Shown here: in pieces, positions 25,611 to 34,341 of the stretch
Layout of the letters: every line of letters starts with the position of its first letter
Position numbering within the stretch: position 1 is the first letter of the stretch
NCBI GenBank assembly: GCA_964344185.1
Contig: CAYFMN010000006.1
Coordinates: 62,001-126,000, forward strand
DNA: 64,000 bases
Direction of reading: 5' to 3'
Source: JAJDAT01 sp964344185
Lineage (GTDB): Bacteria; Nitrospinota; Nitrospinia; Nitrospinales; JAJDAT01
Made by a program: the position numbers and the translations under genes
Notes under the pieces: model-generated
The model's database searches: none
What the model was told of the DNA's origin: nothing
The model's input: the letters and a program-made list of their open reading frames with translations, nothing else

Positions 25611-26473
25611 ATGCCTGTTTCGAAAAAACATTCTGTTTTGCTTAAAGTTGAACAACTTGGCAAAACATTTCAAAGTGGCGTAAAGGCTTTAAACTCAGTT
25701 TCGTTTGAGATTCGACAGGATGATTTTGTTGTGGTTTTAGGAAAAAGTGGATCGGGAAAATCTACTTTATTGAGGTGCATAAATAGATTAGTCGAGCCGA
25801 CTTCAGGAAAGGTTTTTTTTCAAGGACAAGATATTTCGAAACTTTCTCCAAAGCTTTTGCGTAAGGCGCGTAGAAAAATAGGTTTTGTTTTTCAAACTTT
25901 TAATTTAATCCCAACTTTAACTGCTTTAGAAAATGTTATGTTGCCAATGGTTTTTCAGAATGTTAGTTATGAAGNNNNNNNNNNTTTGTTTTTCAGGATT
26001 ATAATTTAGTGAACCGATCGACGGTAATTTCTAATGTTCTGTCGGGAAAGCTTGGATATACCAACTCCTTGGCTAGCTTGATCAATTACTTTTCCGGTCA
26101 GGACAGATTGCGAGCTATTGAACGCCTTGAAAGAGTTGATATTGCCCAAAAGGCATTTGATCGCGCCGATACTCTAAGTGGCGGTCAAAGGCAAAGAGTT
26201 GGCGTCGCTCGCGCTTTAATGCAAGAGCCTGTTTTGATTTTAGCAGATGAACCTGTTTCTAGCTTAGATCCATCGTTGGCAAGATCGATACTGGGAATTT
26301 TGAAAAAAATAAATGAAGACGACAAAACAGCAGTTATTTGTAATTTACATCAACCTGAATTAGCTAAAGAGTTTGCAAATCGCATATTAGTTTTAAAAGA
26401 GGGAAAGTTGATTTTTGACGGCTCTCCTGATGAAATGGACGAATCCCTCAATGAAGTGATTTATAAGAGTTGA
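25611..26473 (+). CDS. phnC: Phosphonate ABC transporter ATPase PhnC (broken, chimeric at a gap)
   Basis: The N-terminal portion is clearly PhnC: GKSGSGKSTLLRCINRLVEP (Walker A) and LRKARRKIGFVFQ. After the Q-loop it turns into a LolD-like stretch (FNLIPTLTALENVMLP) that ends at a ten-N gap. Beyond the gap another frame begins again with FVFQ and is typical PhnC (FVFQDYNLVNRSTVISNVLS), followed by LSGGQRQRVGVARAL and LILADEPVSSLDP. Joining 25611-25883 to 25985-26473 gives an uninterrupted PhnC of about 253 residues, the normal size. The 101-base piece 25884-25984 therefore looks foreign. In the cell the gene is probably intact and energises uptake with PhnD. Confidence 0.75.
25884..25984. other. 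Likely misassembled LolD-like fragment and 10-N gap inside phnC
   Basis: TTTGTTTTTCA occurs both at 25884-25894 (extended) and at 25985-25995. Between the two copies lie a LolD-type ABC sequence and the gap 25975-25984. The pattern fits an assembler following a shared Q-loop k-mer into a different ABC ATPase gene. Confidence 0.65.
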
Positions 26474-26593
26474 TAATTATTTGAGTACAGAACGAGTTTT
26501 TGCAATTAGGACTGTAATCTAAGTTTTATTTTTCACAACGCTCTTTACCCATAACCTGAATTGACTTAAAATGAGAAAAATTTTTGAGGAAAA

Positions 26594-27025
26594 ATGGAAA
26601 CCAAATCAAAAGAATTAGGTAACGAAACCGCCTCCCCAAAAGAATTAAAATCTTTTGGAATTCTTATGGGAAGCGTTTTTTCAATTATATCTATAATTTT
26701 GTTCTTTAAAGGTTCAAAATGGTGGATATGCGGTTTTGGAAGCGTTGCCATTTTATTCTTTGCTTTAGCGTTTTTTGTGCCGCTACGTTTGAATGCATTT
26801 CATCGTAAATGGATGCGTTTTGCCGAAGTAATCGGCGCTTTTAACATGAAACTGATTTTGGGGATAGTGTATATGGTTTGTTTTTCTTTAGTGGGTTTGC
26901 TGTTTAAACTGGTTGGCAAAGATCCTATGAAAAGAAAATTCGAACCCAAAGCAGAGTCTTATTGGGTGGACCATGAAGTTTCCGAACCCGGTGATGGACT
27001 GGAACGTTACGAGAGGCAATACTGA
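26594..27025 (+). CDS. SxtJ-like small membrane protein
   Basis: The 143-residue protein has three hydrophobic segments (about 19-37, 40-62 and 81-108). It matches the general look of the SxtJ family, with ELKSFGILMGSVFSIISI, FVPLRLNAFHRKWMRFAEVI and a tail containing KFEPKAESYWVDH. A GAGG ribosome site precedes the ATG. SxtJ-family proteins have no established activity. In many genomes they sit near carbamoyltransferases or small membrane proteins, which I do not see here. It lies between phnC and the STAS gene on the same strand. Confidence 0.6.
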   Translation: METKSKELGNETASPKELKSFGILMGSVFSIISIILFFKGSKWWICGFGSVAILFFALAFFVPLRLNAFHRKWMRFAEVIGAFNMKLILGIVYMVCFSLVGLLFKLVGKDPMKRKFEPKAESYWVDHEVSEPGDGLERYERQY

Positions 27026-27056
27026 TTAATTTAAATTGTAGGGCGTCGACAACATA

Positions 27057-27437
27057 ATGGAGAACATCCACAAAGAAATTCTTGGTTTGATGGGCAAGAT
27101 AGATATCAATTGCCGCGAGGAGCAAGGTATTATTGCGATTGAATTAGCCGGACAATTAGATGTCTACAATTCGGGAGACTTAGCAAAGATCGTTGATGCT
27201 TTTATAGCTAGAGGATTTAATAAATATATTTTAGACCTTGCCAAGGTAACCTATTTGGATAGTTCGACTATTAGCGCTTTTATCACTTGTCATCAAAAAT
27301 TGAATAAGTTAGAAGGACGTTTTTTGCTCACAAATCTAACTGGAGCCCCGTTAGAGGTTTTTAATATGGCCAAATTGCACGATGTCCTGGAGGTAAAAGA
27401 TGATATAGATGATGCTTTTGACGATCTTCTAGAATAA
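27057..27437 (+). CDS. STAS-domain anti-sigma factor antagonist-like protein
   Basis: The 126-residue protein is a single STAS domain of the SpoIIAA/RsbV type. IAIELAGQLDVYNSGDLAKI is followed by LAKVTYLDSSTISAF, where S69 or S70 is the expected phosphorylation site. Such proteins release a sigma factor or another partner by binding an anti-sigma kinase when unphosphorylated. No anti-sigma kinase or PP2C phosphatase gene is adjacent, so the partner is unknown. The usual glycine after DSS is replaced by threonine. It starts 31 bases after the SxtJ-like gene. Confidence 0.8.
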   Translation: MENIHKEILGLMGKIDINCREEQGIIAIELAGQLDVYNSGDLAKIVDAFIARGFNKYILDLAKVTYLDSSTISAFITCHQKLNKLEGRFLLTNLTGAPLEVFNMAKLHDVLEVKDDIDDAFDDLLE

Positions 27438-27474
27438 ATATCAAGAATCCTGCCTTTTTGTGGTTTTGACCTTT

Positions 27475-27678
27475 CTACAGATTCGCAAGTTTTGATATTG
27501 CTTGTTCTTTAGAAAGCTCTTTCCCATATTTATTTAAAATCTCTAAGACGCTATTTTCTGAAAGATCGAAGTCATCCGCATAGTCTTGATACGTATACAA
27601 CGCGTTGCCAAAATTCTTAAATTGGTCCACCATTTCCCGCGCCTTGGATAATCTTTCTTCTTCAATTTCTCTTGCCAT
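27475..27678 (-). CDS. Small hypothetical protein
   Basis: The 67-residue protein is charged, mostly helical and has no signal or membrane segment. A good GGGAG ribosome site stands seven bases before the ATG, which is the main support for its being real. The segment SLSENSVLEILNKYGKELS-like region (about 39-58) could form a small helix-turn-helix, but this is not a confident match. It is convergent with the STAS gene. Confidence 0.55.
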   Translation of the reverse strand: MAREIEEERLSKAREMVDQFKNFGNALYTYQDYADDFDLSENSVLEILNKYGKELSKEQAISKLANL

Positions 27679-27983
27679 TCAGATCTCCCAGCTTTAAGTG
27701 TTTGCTTATTTTATTCATTCTTTGCACAAATATATTAAAAAATGAATCTTCTGCAATAGCCAATATTTTTTCCCTGTATTATTGATATTTTTTGAATAAT
27801 TAAAGCAATGGTAAATCGCAAGAAAATTGTATATTTTTTTCACATTTATTTGTAAATGGGATACTTGCTGTGATTACTTTGATTTTTAATAAAAAATGAA
27901 AGTATGGTATCTTGAATTGTAATTAAATTCGAAAATTTCAATTGAGTCCCTTAACGATCTACCTCCAAATGTCAGGAGTCGGA
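27679..27983. other. 305-base AT-rich intergenic region
   Basis: Divergent spacer between the 67-residue gene and the cytochrome region. Apart from the promoter candidate listed separately I see no ORF, hairpin or repeat. An in-frame TTG at 27942 could extend the following gene, but it lacks a ribosome site. Confidence 0.6.
27879..27908 (+). promoter_or_regulatory. Possible sigma-70-type promoter of the cytochrome region
   Basis: TTGATT (27879-27884) and TATGGT (27903-27908) are separated by 18 bases, about 75 bases before the start of the next gene. Confidence 0.35.
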
Positions 27984-28466
27984 ATGAGAGTTAAAGCGAT
28001 TTTTGCGGTTGCGTTGTTGATTTTTGTTTTTTTGATTCAAGATATTTGTGCTGCCGAAACTCAGGAGTATAGCTCGACAAACCCCAGAATCCCAAAAGAG
28101 CCAGGTTGGAAGGCCTCTTCCTATAGAGGTTGGGAGTTAATTAGTATTCCCGGATTAATTTCTACTTATTATGATTTAAATTTAGATGGCGTTTTGGATT
28201 ATATGGTTATTCGGAAAATATTGAGAAAGATGTCAGCCGATAAAATGTCTATAAAAGAAGCGGTAGAGTCTGCAAAATACGACGGTTTGACTTTATATGT
28301 TTCAAAGCCGGTAATTTATTTTACGTCTAAATTCCCGCTGTTTTATTGTATTGGTTTAGATTATCGAAAAAATTGCAATGACATGTGGGTAGATGTACAA
28401 GAAGATGGTTTGAATGGAAATGAAGCGTACTACACACTATCAACGCCGATTCCAAGCGTTCAATAG
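27984..28466 (+). CDS. Secreted protein with EF-hand-like loops
   Basis: The 160-residue protein starts at an ATG preceded by AGGAG (27974-27978). A longer TTG start exists but is unsupported. A signal peptide (VKAIFAVALLIFVFLIQDIC) ends near AAE. The mature part has DLNLDGVLDY, a calcium-loop-like DxNxDG pattern, and a second acidic loop DVQEDGLNGNE near the C-terminus. Its 3' end overlaps the cytochrome gene by 53 bases, so the two are translationally coupled and probably act together in the periplasm. I do not recognise the family. A role as a small subunit or assembly partner of the cytochrome is inference. Confidence 0.65.
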   Translation: MRVKAIFAVALLIFVFLIQDICAAETQEYSSTNPRIPKEPGWKASSYRGWELISIPGLISTYYDLNLDGVLDYMVIRKILRKMSADKMSIKEAVESAKYDGLTLYVSKPVIYFTSKFPLFYCIGLDYRKNCNDMWVDVQEDGLNGNEAYYTLSTPIPSVQ

Positions 28467-30042
28467 TTATATTATTCTTGCGCTATTTTTGATAACTGCA
28501 ATAGTTATTTTTGACGGCGCTCCTCAAGTTTATGCTCAAAAAGCGCCAGATGGCTATAGGATAAGCGAACCGTTTGTAGGATTTGACGCCCCTAAAGAAG
28601 TTTCTCCAAAAGCGTTTTCAAAAGCAAATCGTATAGGTAGAGGCGCGACAATATATAAACACATGTGTGTTTATTGCCATGGAGTGGATGGGAATGGGGG
28701 CGGTAAAGCGACGGCGTATCTCTATCCTTGGCCGCGTGATTTTAGAAACGGTATTTTTAAATATCGGTCCACTCCTTCCGGTTCGTTACCTTTAGATGAA
28801 GATATATATCGAACAATAGCTAAAGGTGTCCCTGGAACGGCGATGCCTGCTTGGGGCGATTCTTTATCAGAAGAGGAAATCTGGTCTGTTATTGAATATT
28901 TAAAAACCTTTTCGGATAAATTTAAAAATAGTAAGCCAAAACCCTCTATAGTAGTTGGCTCTTCTCCCGCCGTAAATGAAGAATTGTTAAAAAAAGGGCA
29001 AAATTTATTTAGCGCTTCAAAATGTAATAAATGTCATGGTACTGATTTAAAAGGGGATGGACCTCTAGCAGACGATTTATTCGATATTTGGGAGCATAGG
29101 GCTTTTGTTTACGATTTAACAGACCCTAATAATTATAAAAGAGGGTTCGATATAAAAAGTATTTATTTGACTCTTACTTCTGGCATTGATGGCGCCCCGA
29201 TGAAAGCATATACAGGCTTATCAGATGCTGATAGATGGGCTCTTTCAGCTTTCATCGAATCAAAGGTAAAAAAAGAAATCTATAAGAAAGCGAAATACGA
29301 AGATACATTAGTCGTTACGCGCGTGGAAGATGAACTGGTTGTTGATCCTAAAAGTCCAATTTGGGAAAATATACCCTCAAAAGTTGTCCATTTGCTTCCA
29401 TTAAATTCCCGAAAGCAACCGATTGTTAGAGTAAAGTTTCAAGGGATAATGAACGACGATGCAATTGCCTTTCGCTTAGTGTGGGATGATGAAACCCCCA
29501 ATAAATCGTCCAGTCGGCACCAGGATTTTAAAGATGCCGTTGCCATGGAGTTTGCTTTAGGCGATGTTGTTTTGCATAAGCATGGTCACAATGAGCCATT
29601 TTTTGGAATGGGAAACCGGGGTAAGGTTGTTAATATTTGGCAATGGCGCGCAGATTGGCAACAAGACATTGAAACTAAGGAAGAATTGGAATATGCTACC
29701 GAAGATATGGACATGGATGGAATGATTTTCGGCGGCGAGGTGAATCCGGTTGACTCGATAAACCCTTTTCGCGAGCAACCAGTGGAGGAAATGAATGCCG
29801 AAGGTTTTGGAACCTTAACTCCACAACCATTGACAAAGCAAAATGTTGAAGGTAAAGGCCTTTGGGAAGATGGAAAATGGGAAGTCGTACTTTACCGCCC
29901 TTTAGATTCTTTAAATAAATGGGATATTAAATTTGATAGAAAAACCCCAATATTGGTAGCATTTGCAATTTGGGATGGAGAATACAGAGACATTGACGGT
30001 CGCAAGACGGTCGCAATGTGGCAAAGATTATTTTTGCCTTAA
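28414..30042 (+). CDS. Di-haem cytochrome c with ethylbenzene-dehydrogenase-type haem domain
   Basis: The 542-residue exported protein has a signal peptide ending near VYAQ. Two cytochrome c domains follow, with haem sites CVYCH at residues 85-89 and CNKCH at 204-208. A C-terminal domain from about 300 resembles the haem b-binding gamma subunit of type II DMSO-reductase-family enzymes (ethylbenzene dehydrogenase type), with AIAFRLVWDDETPNKSS and KDAVAMEFAL. Such a fusion would pass electrons between a periplasmic molybdoenzyme and soluble carriers. No catalytic subunit is in the window, although moaB shows that molybdenum cofactor is made. A second ATG at 28420 is possible. In a nitrite oxidiser such a protein could be linked to nitrite oxidoreductase, but that is speculative. 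Confidence 0.8.
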   Translation: MEMKRTTHYQRRFQAFNSYIILALFLITAIVIFDGAPQVYAQKAPDGYRISEPFVGFDAPKEVSPKAFSKANRIGRGATIYKHMCVYCHGVDGNGGGKATAYLYPWPRDFRNGIFKYRSTPSGSLPLDEDIYRTIAKGVPGTAMPAWGDSLSEEEIWSVIEYLKTFSDKFKNSKPKPSIVVGSSPAVNEELLKKGQNLFSASKCNKCHGTDLKGDGPLADDLFDIWEHRAFVYDLTDPNNYKRGFDIKSIYLTLTSGIDGAPMKAYTGLSDADRWALSAFIESKVKKEIYKKAKYEDTLVVTRVEDELVVDPKSPIWENIPSKVVHLLPLNSRKQPIVRVKFQGIMNDDAIAFRLVWDDETPNKSSSRHQDFKDAVAMEFALGDVVLHKHGHNEPFFGMGNRGKVVNIWQWRADWQQDIETKEELEYATEDMDMDGMIFGGEVNPVDSINPFREQPVEEMNAEGFGTLTPQPLTKQNVEGKGLWEDGKWEVVLYRPLDSLNKWDIKFDRKTPILVAFAIWDGEYRDIDGRKTVAMWQRLFLP

Positions 30043-30221
30043 ACTAATGTTTCAGAATGACAATAAGTTGGCTAAATAATTATAAGAAAATGATTAAATG
30101 AAGTTGATTCCACCTGGTAAGATCGATTATCCTTTATCATTCCACAAATTAGATTAATTTTTAGCTAGATTTAATTTTAGAGGCCGTATTAGTTGGAGAA
30201 AAAATACTTGGAGGTTTTTGA

Positions 30222-31730
30222 ATGTCCGACGAAGAAAAATTAGAAGAAGAAAATCAAGAAGAAGAGCGATCTGTCGAACTCGCTGAGGAAGGCGAGGACG
30301 ATGAGGACATCGAATATGTTGATGAAGACGAAGAGATGGATGAAGCTCTTGAGGAAGAGGAAGAGCCAGAAAGAGGAGCTTTTTTAGTCATTGGACAAGG
30401 CGATTTTGAAATAAATCAGTCAAATAGAGGAGCTGATGACCCAGGAGATAATACGCTCAACGAACCTCAATACATAACAAAATACGGTGAAATGCTTTTC
30501 ATTTCTGACCGTGGTAATCATAGAGTTTTAGTTTGGGACCAAATTCCTGAAGAAAATGGGGATCCAGCTAGTGTGGTTTTAGGGCAAGAAGATTTTGCAG
30601 ATTGCCTTGAAAACCGTGGAATCACCACCACTTTAGATGAAATGACTTCTGGTTTAGGCGATGAAAGCTTGGATGGTTTTACCATCAGCCAATGTGAAGA
30701 AGATACTATATCCGCTCCTGCTGGAATTGACGTTATTGACGGTAAACTTTATTTGTCTGATAGCGGAAATCACAGAGTTCTTAGATGGGAAGCCTTGCCT
30801 TCTGAGGATGGAGAAGCTCCTGGTTTGGTGTTAGGGCAAGATAATTTGGAATGTAACGAAGCCAATAGACGTGGAGTTATAAGTTCTGGTTCTTTATTTT
30901 TTCCAATGGGAATTAGATCTGGCGACGACCAGCATGTGTTTGTAGCTGATAAGGATAACCATAGAATATTGATTTGGGATAAAATTCCTTTTAATAACGG
31001 TTGGAATGCCGATATTTCGCTAGGGCAAGCAGGAATGGACGAAAGGGAACCGAATAGAGGCGATTTTGAACAATGCGGTCCAGACACCCTCAGCTTTCCA
31101 ACAGGGGTATTTTATCATGCAGAAGAAGATAAACTATTTGTTGTCGATCAAGGAAACAATAGAGTTTTAATTTGGAATAAATTACCCAGAGAAACTGGCG
31201 CTCCCGCTGATCTGGTTTTGGGGCAAAAGGACTTCTATAATAGAGAAGTTAATGGAGGCATTGGAGCAAGGCTCGCATCTGCTTCTGGTTTTTACTTTCC
31301 CACTGACGTGGTTTACGGTAGGAAAGGTTTATTCGTTTCGGATTCTTCAAATAATCGAGTCTTGGTTTGGACTGAGTTCCCCACAGAAAACGGTCAGCCT
31401 GCTGACTTGGTAATTGGTCAGGTTGATTTTGTGCAAAACAAATTCAATCAAAATGGCGAGGTATCGTCTTCTACATTAAACGACCCTTATGGATTGTTTT
31501 TAGATGAAGATCCTGAAGATGAAGAAGATTTAGGTCGGCTTTATATTTGCGATAGAGGTAATTCTAGAGTAGTTGTTTGGGATGAGTTGCCGCTTGCTCC
31601 AGGTAAAGATCTGGAAGAAGAGGAAGATCCTGATAATATTGTCTACGAATCGGAAGAATTAATGGGCGACGATGACGATTTTATGGATGACGATGATGAA
31701 GATCCTCCAGGCTCAATTCCGGTAACCTGA
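30222..31730 (+). CDS. Acidic six-bladed LGQ/NHL-repeat propeller protein
   Basis: The 502-residue protein begins with about 50 residues that are mostly Asp and Glu and has no signal peptide. Six units of about 70 residues follow. Each has a [LI]GQ.DF..N.. start, a central LYVSDxGNxRVLVW block (for example LFISDRGNHRVLVW and LYLSDSGNHRVLRW) and a P...G.PA..V end. This fits a six-bladed NHL-type beta-propeller. The C-terminal 40 residues are again strongly acidic (GDDDDFMDDDDEDPPG). The function is unknown. Propellers of this type bind proteins or ligands. A strong ribosome site (TTGGAGG) precedes the ATG, and a near-perfect terminator follows. Confidence 0.75.
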   Translation: MSDEEKLEEENQEEERSVELAEEGEDDEDIEYVDEDEEMDEALEEEEEPERGAFLVIGQGDFEINQSNRGADDPGDNTLNEPQYITKYGEMLFISDRGNHRVLVWDQIPEENGDPASVVLGQEDFADCLENRGITTTLDEMTSGLGDESLDGFTISQCEEDTISAPAGIDVIDGKLYLSDSGNHRVLRWEALPSEDGEAPGLVLGQDNLECNEANRRGVISSGSLFFPMGIRSGDDQHVFVADKDNHRILIWDKIPFNNGWNADISLGQAGMDEREPNRGDFEQCGPDTLSFPTGVFYHAEEDKLFVVDQGNNRVLIWNKLPRETGAPADLVLGQKDFYNREVNGGIGARLASASGFYFPTDVVYGRKGLFVSDSSNNRVLVWTEFPTENGQPADLVIGQVDFVQNKFNQNGEVSSSTLNDPYGLFLDEDPEDEEDLGRLYICDRGNSRVVVWDELPLAPGKDLEEEEDPDNIVYESEELMGDDDDFMDDDDEDPPGSIPVT

Positions 31731-31740
31731 TTTAAATAAA

Positions 31741-31772
31741 AAAAGCCCAACCTTACAAGGTTGGGCTTTTTT
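31741..31772. terminator. Bidirectional Rho-independent terminator
   Basis: AAAAGCCCAACCT pairs with AGGTTGGGCTTTT around a TACA loop, with A-runs on the left and T-runs on the right. It serves both the propeller gene and the convergent smpB. Confidence 0.93.
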
Positions 31773-31780
31773 ATATTTTT

Positions 31781-32239
31781 CTAATTTCGGTCAAACTTCA
31801 TTGCTTTTTCAATTTCTCTTTTCGCTTCTTTTTGTTTAATATCTCTTCGTTTATCGTAAAGTTTTTTCCCTTTAGCTAAAGCCACTTCTACTTTAACCTT
31901 TCCTTTTTTAAAATATAATTTTAAAGGAATTAAGTTGTAGCCTTTTTCTTTAACTTTTCCTATCAATCGGCCGATTTCCCTTTTATGCATTAATAGCTTT
32001 CGTTTTCTGACGGGAGCGTGGTTAAAGCGGTTGCCAGGGATATAGTGACTTATGTGCGCTCCTAGTAACCAGGCTTCTCCTTCTTCAATTTGAACATAAC
32101 TGTCTACCAAATTAGCTTTACTGTCACGAAGAGCTTTCACTTCCGTTCCCCAAAGAACAATGCCGGCTTCCATTGAATCTTCGATAAAATAATCGTGTCT
32201 TGCTTTTTTATTTTGGCAGATAATTTTTATTTCGCTCAT
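31781..32239 (-). CDS. smpB: SsrA-binding protein SmpB
   Basis: The 152-residue protein binds tmRNA and brings it to stalled ribosomes for trans-translation. Typical segments are KARHDYFIEDSMEAGIVLWG, TEVKALRDSKANLVDSYVQI and NLIPLKLYFKKGKVKVEVAL, and the basic tail reads YDKRRDIKQKEAKREIEKAM. It follows the SAM hydrolase-family gene by six bases on the same strand. The tmRNA gene itself was not seen in the window. Confidence 0.95.
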   Translation of the reverse strand: MSEIKIICQNKKARHDYFIEDSMEAGIVLWGTEVKALRDSKANLVDSYVQIEEGEAWLLGAHISHYIPGNRFNHAPVRKRKLLMHKREIGRLIGKVKEKGYNLIPLKLYFKKGKVKVEVALAKGKKLYDKRRDIKQKEAKREIEKAMKFDRN

Positions 32240-32245
32240 AGTGAT

Positions 32246-33031
32246 CTAAGTTCGTTTAATTTGGATAGAAGCTCCAACTAATATATTGAATTCTTCAGAA
32301 GCGTTTCCCTCTTTACAAAAAATTTCGATTTGATTCCAACTGTTAATTAAAGCGGCAAGGGAATTTTTAAATCCTAGATCGTAATGGGAAACTAAAGGAA
32401 CTGCCGTTTGATCGTTTAAATAAATCTTAATATTTTTCAGATCATCGCCAAAGTGTTTTAACGCAAGGTTTTTAGAAATGTTAGAGGTTAGGTTTCCAAA
32501 ATGATCGCGATGGATGATTTCTCCTCTTAAACAATTGTTGTCGATTTTTGCCTTTGGAAAATCAAGAATTTTAGGTTTCTCCACAATCGGCCCTAATTTC
32601 TCAAAAGGTTTTCCGCTTGCAATCCAAGCGGCTGCTGGAGCAAAAATATCGCGTCCATGAAATGTTGAAGATACTGGTTTTAAGAAGACCTCCTGATTAG
32701 ATAGTTCCACGGCCTTAAAATTTTCGAGAAATGGAGAAAAAATTCCATTATCAGGCCCAACAAAAAAGTATTTATTTGTTTGAATGGCTATTCCTTTACG
32801 GTTTCCACCTACCCCAGGATCGACAACCGCCAAATGAATCGTATTTGATGGAAAGTAAGGAACGCTTGTTTTTAGCAAGTAGGAAGCTTGAAGTAAGTTT
32901 TGGGGCTTTACTGAGTGAGTTAGGTCGACAATTTTGGTTTTGGGACAAAAATTTAAAATAACCCCTTTCATAATGCCTACGAAGGGATCTTCAATCCCGA
33001 AGTCGGTTGTAAGCGTTATGATTGGATGCAT
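32246..33031 (-). CDS. SAM hydrolase / hydroxide adenosyltransferase family protein
   Basis: The 261-residue protein belongs to the DUF62 (chlorinase/fluorinase-like) family. Members mostly split S-adenosylmethionine to adenosine and methionine with water as nucleophile. Visible signatures are TLTTDFGIEDPFVGIMKG, VVDPGVGGNRKGIAI, FVGPDNGIFSPFL and FHGRDIFAPAAAWIASG, which include the Asp-Arg-His active-site elements of the hydrolases. There is no evidence of the fluorinase-specific loop. The physiological role is unknown. It overlaps mtaB, a SAM-using enzyme, by 16 bases, so SAM metabolism may be a shared theme. Confidence 0.82.
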   Translation of the reverse strand: MHPIITLTTDFGIEDPFVGIMKGVILNFCPKTKIVDLTHSVKPQNLLQASYLLKTSVPYFPSNTIHLAVVDPGVGGNRKGIAIQTNKYFFVGPDNGIFSPFLENFKAVELSNQEVFLKPVSSTFHGRDIFAPAAAWIASGKPFEKLGPIVEKPKILDFPKAKIDNNCLRGEIIHRDHFGNLTSNISKNLALKHFGDDLKNIKIYLNDQTAVPLVSHYDLGFKNSLAALINSWNQIEIFCKEGNASEEFNILVGASIQIKRT

Positions 33032-34341
33032 CCAAAAACCTGGCCATCGCTAATTTCTAGGATTTTAACCGGAACGATTTCATTGATTAAAGAGTTGTCC
33101 CCCTCAGCTAAGACGGGAATATAGTGTTCAGAGTGACCTTTCAGGAACCCTGTTTTTCGATCTCGTTGTTCCTCAAATAAAATCGATACGGTTTTCCCTA
33201 AAAAACTTTTTTGAAAACCGTGAGATTTGGCTTGTCCCAATTCTGTTAGTTCTTTATTACGTAATTTCTTTTCATCTTTTAGAACAGAATCCTTAAAGTC
33301 AAAAGCTTCGGTTCCTTTTCTGCCTGAATAAGAAAAAACATGTAAATACGAAAAAGGTAGATGAGCAATCATATCGCGCGTATTTTCAAACTTTTCTCTG
33401 GTTTCTCCGGGGAAGCCCACAATTACGTCCGCGCCTAAACCGACCTTGGGTATTTTTTCTGTTATTCGATGGATAACGTCTAAATATTGTCCAGAATCAT
33501 AATTTCTACGCATTTTATTAAGAATTGTAGTGTCGCCGCTTTGCAAAGGTATATGGAAATGTGGACATAACTTGTCGGAAGAGGCCATGAGTTGGATTAA
33601 ATTATCATCAATCTCCATGGGGTTGATTGAACTCAATCGAACCCTAAAGTCGCCTTCTAGTTGAATAATTTCTTCAACCAAACTAGAAAATGTTTCAGGG
33701 GGAGTAAAATCCATACCGTAAACGCCCAAATTTATTCCGGTCAAAGTTATCTCTTTATAACCAGACTCAATAAATAAACGTACATTATTGATAATATTTT
33801 GACGGGAGTCGCTAATAGAACGGCCTCTTGCTCTGGCCACAGTGCAGAACGAACATTTTTCGTCACAACCTGTTTGAACTTTGAGAAATGCTTTTGTTTT
33901 ACCTTGAAAATTATCCACAGGGATAGTTGTAAACTCCCGTAGTTCGTTAATATCCGACATGTGGAATTCTGGTTTTTCAGGAATATTCCAAGGTTGATGC
34001 TCGGCTAGAATTTCTTTGATCGCTTGAGCGACCTCTAATTTATTTGCGTTTCCTAGTGCCAGGCTTAGGCCTGGAATCTGTCTCGCTTCTTCAGGATTAT
34101 TTTGAGCATAGCAGCCGGTTAAAACGACAAGAGCATTGTCGTTAATTCCTAAAGATTTTCTGACAGCCAACCGGGAACTATAATCGCTTTTTTGAGTTAC
34201 TGTGCAAGAATTAACTACGTATATATCCGCTTTTTCTTTGTGGTTAACTAGGCTAAAACCTTCTTTTTCTAAAAGAGCTTGCATCTCTGCGGTATCGTGT
34301 TGATTTGTTCTGCAGCCTAGTGTTGAGAATGCGACTTTCAT
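33016..34341 (-). CDS. mtaB: tRNA t6A37 methylthiotransferase MtaB
   Basis: The 441-residue radical SAM enzyme makes ms2t6A at position 37 of tRNAs. The N-terminal methylthiotransferase domain starts with FSTLGCRTNQHDTAEM and has the further iron-sulfur cysteines in NSCTVT and LTGCYAQ. The radical SAM motif is GCDEKCSFCTVARARGRS (CxxxCxxC). A C-terminal TRAM domain ends the protein. The LGCRTNQ start fits MtaB better than MiaB (GCQMN) or RimO. It is the first gene of the mtaB-SAM hydrolase-smpB run and follows a gene-free region of almost 500 bases. Confidence 0.92.
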   Translation of the reverse strand: MKVAFSTLGCRTNQHDTAEMQALLEKEGFSLVNHKEKADIYVVNSCTVTQKSDYSSRLAVRKSLGINDNALVVLTGCYAQNNPEEARQIPGLSLALGNANKLEVAQAIKEILAEHQPWNIPEKPEFHMSDINELREFTTIPVDNFQGKTKAFLKVQTGCDEKCSFCTVARARGRSISDSRQNIINNVRLFIESGYKEITLTGINLGVYGMDFTPPETFSSLVEEIIQLEGDFRVRLSSINPMEIDDNLIQLMASSDKLCPHFHIPLQSGDTTILNKMRRNYDSGQYLDVIHRITEKIPKVGLGADVIVGFPGETREKFENTRDMIAHLPFSYLHVFSYSGRKGTEAFDFKDSVLKDEKKLRNKELTELGQAKSHGFQKSFLGKTVSILFEEQRDRKTGFLKGHSEHYIPVLAEGDNSLINEIVPVKILEISDGQVFGCIQS

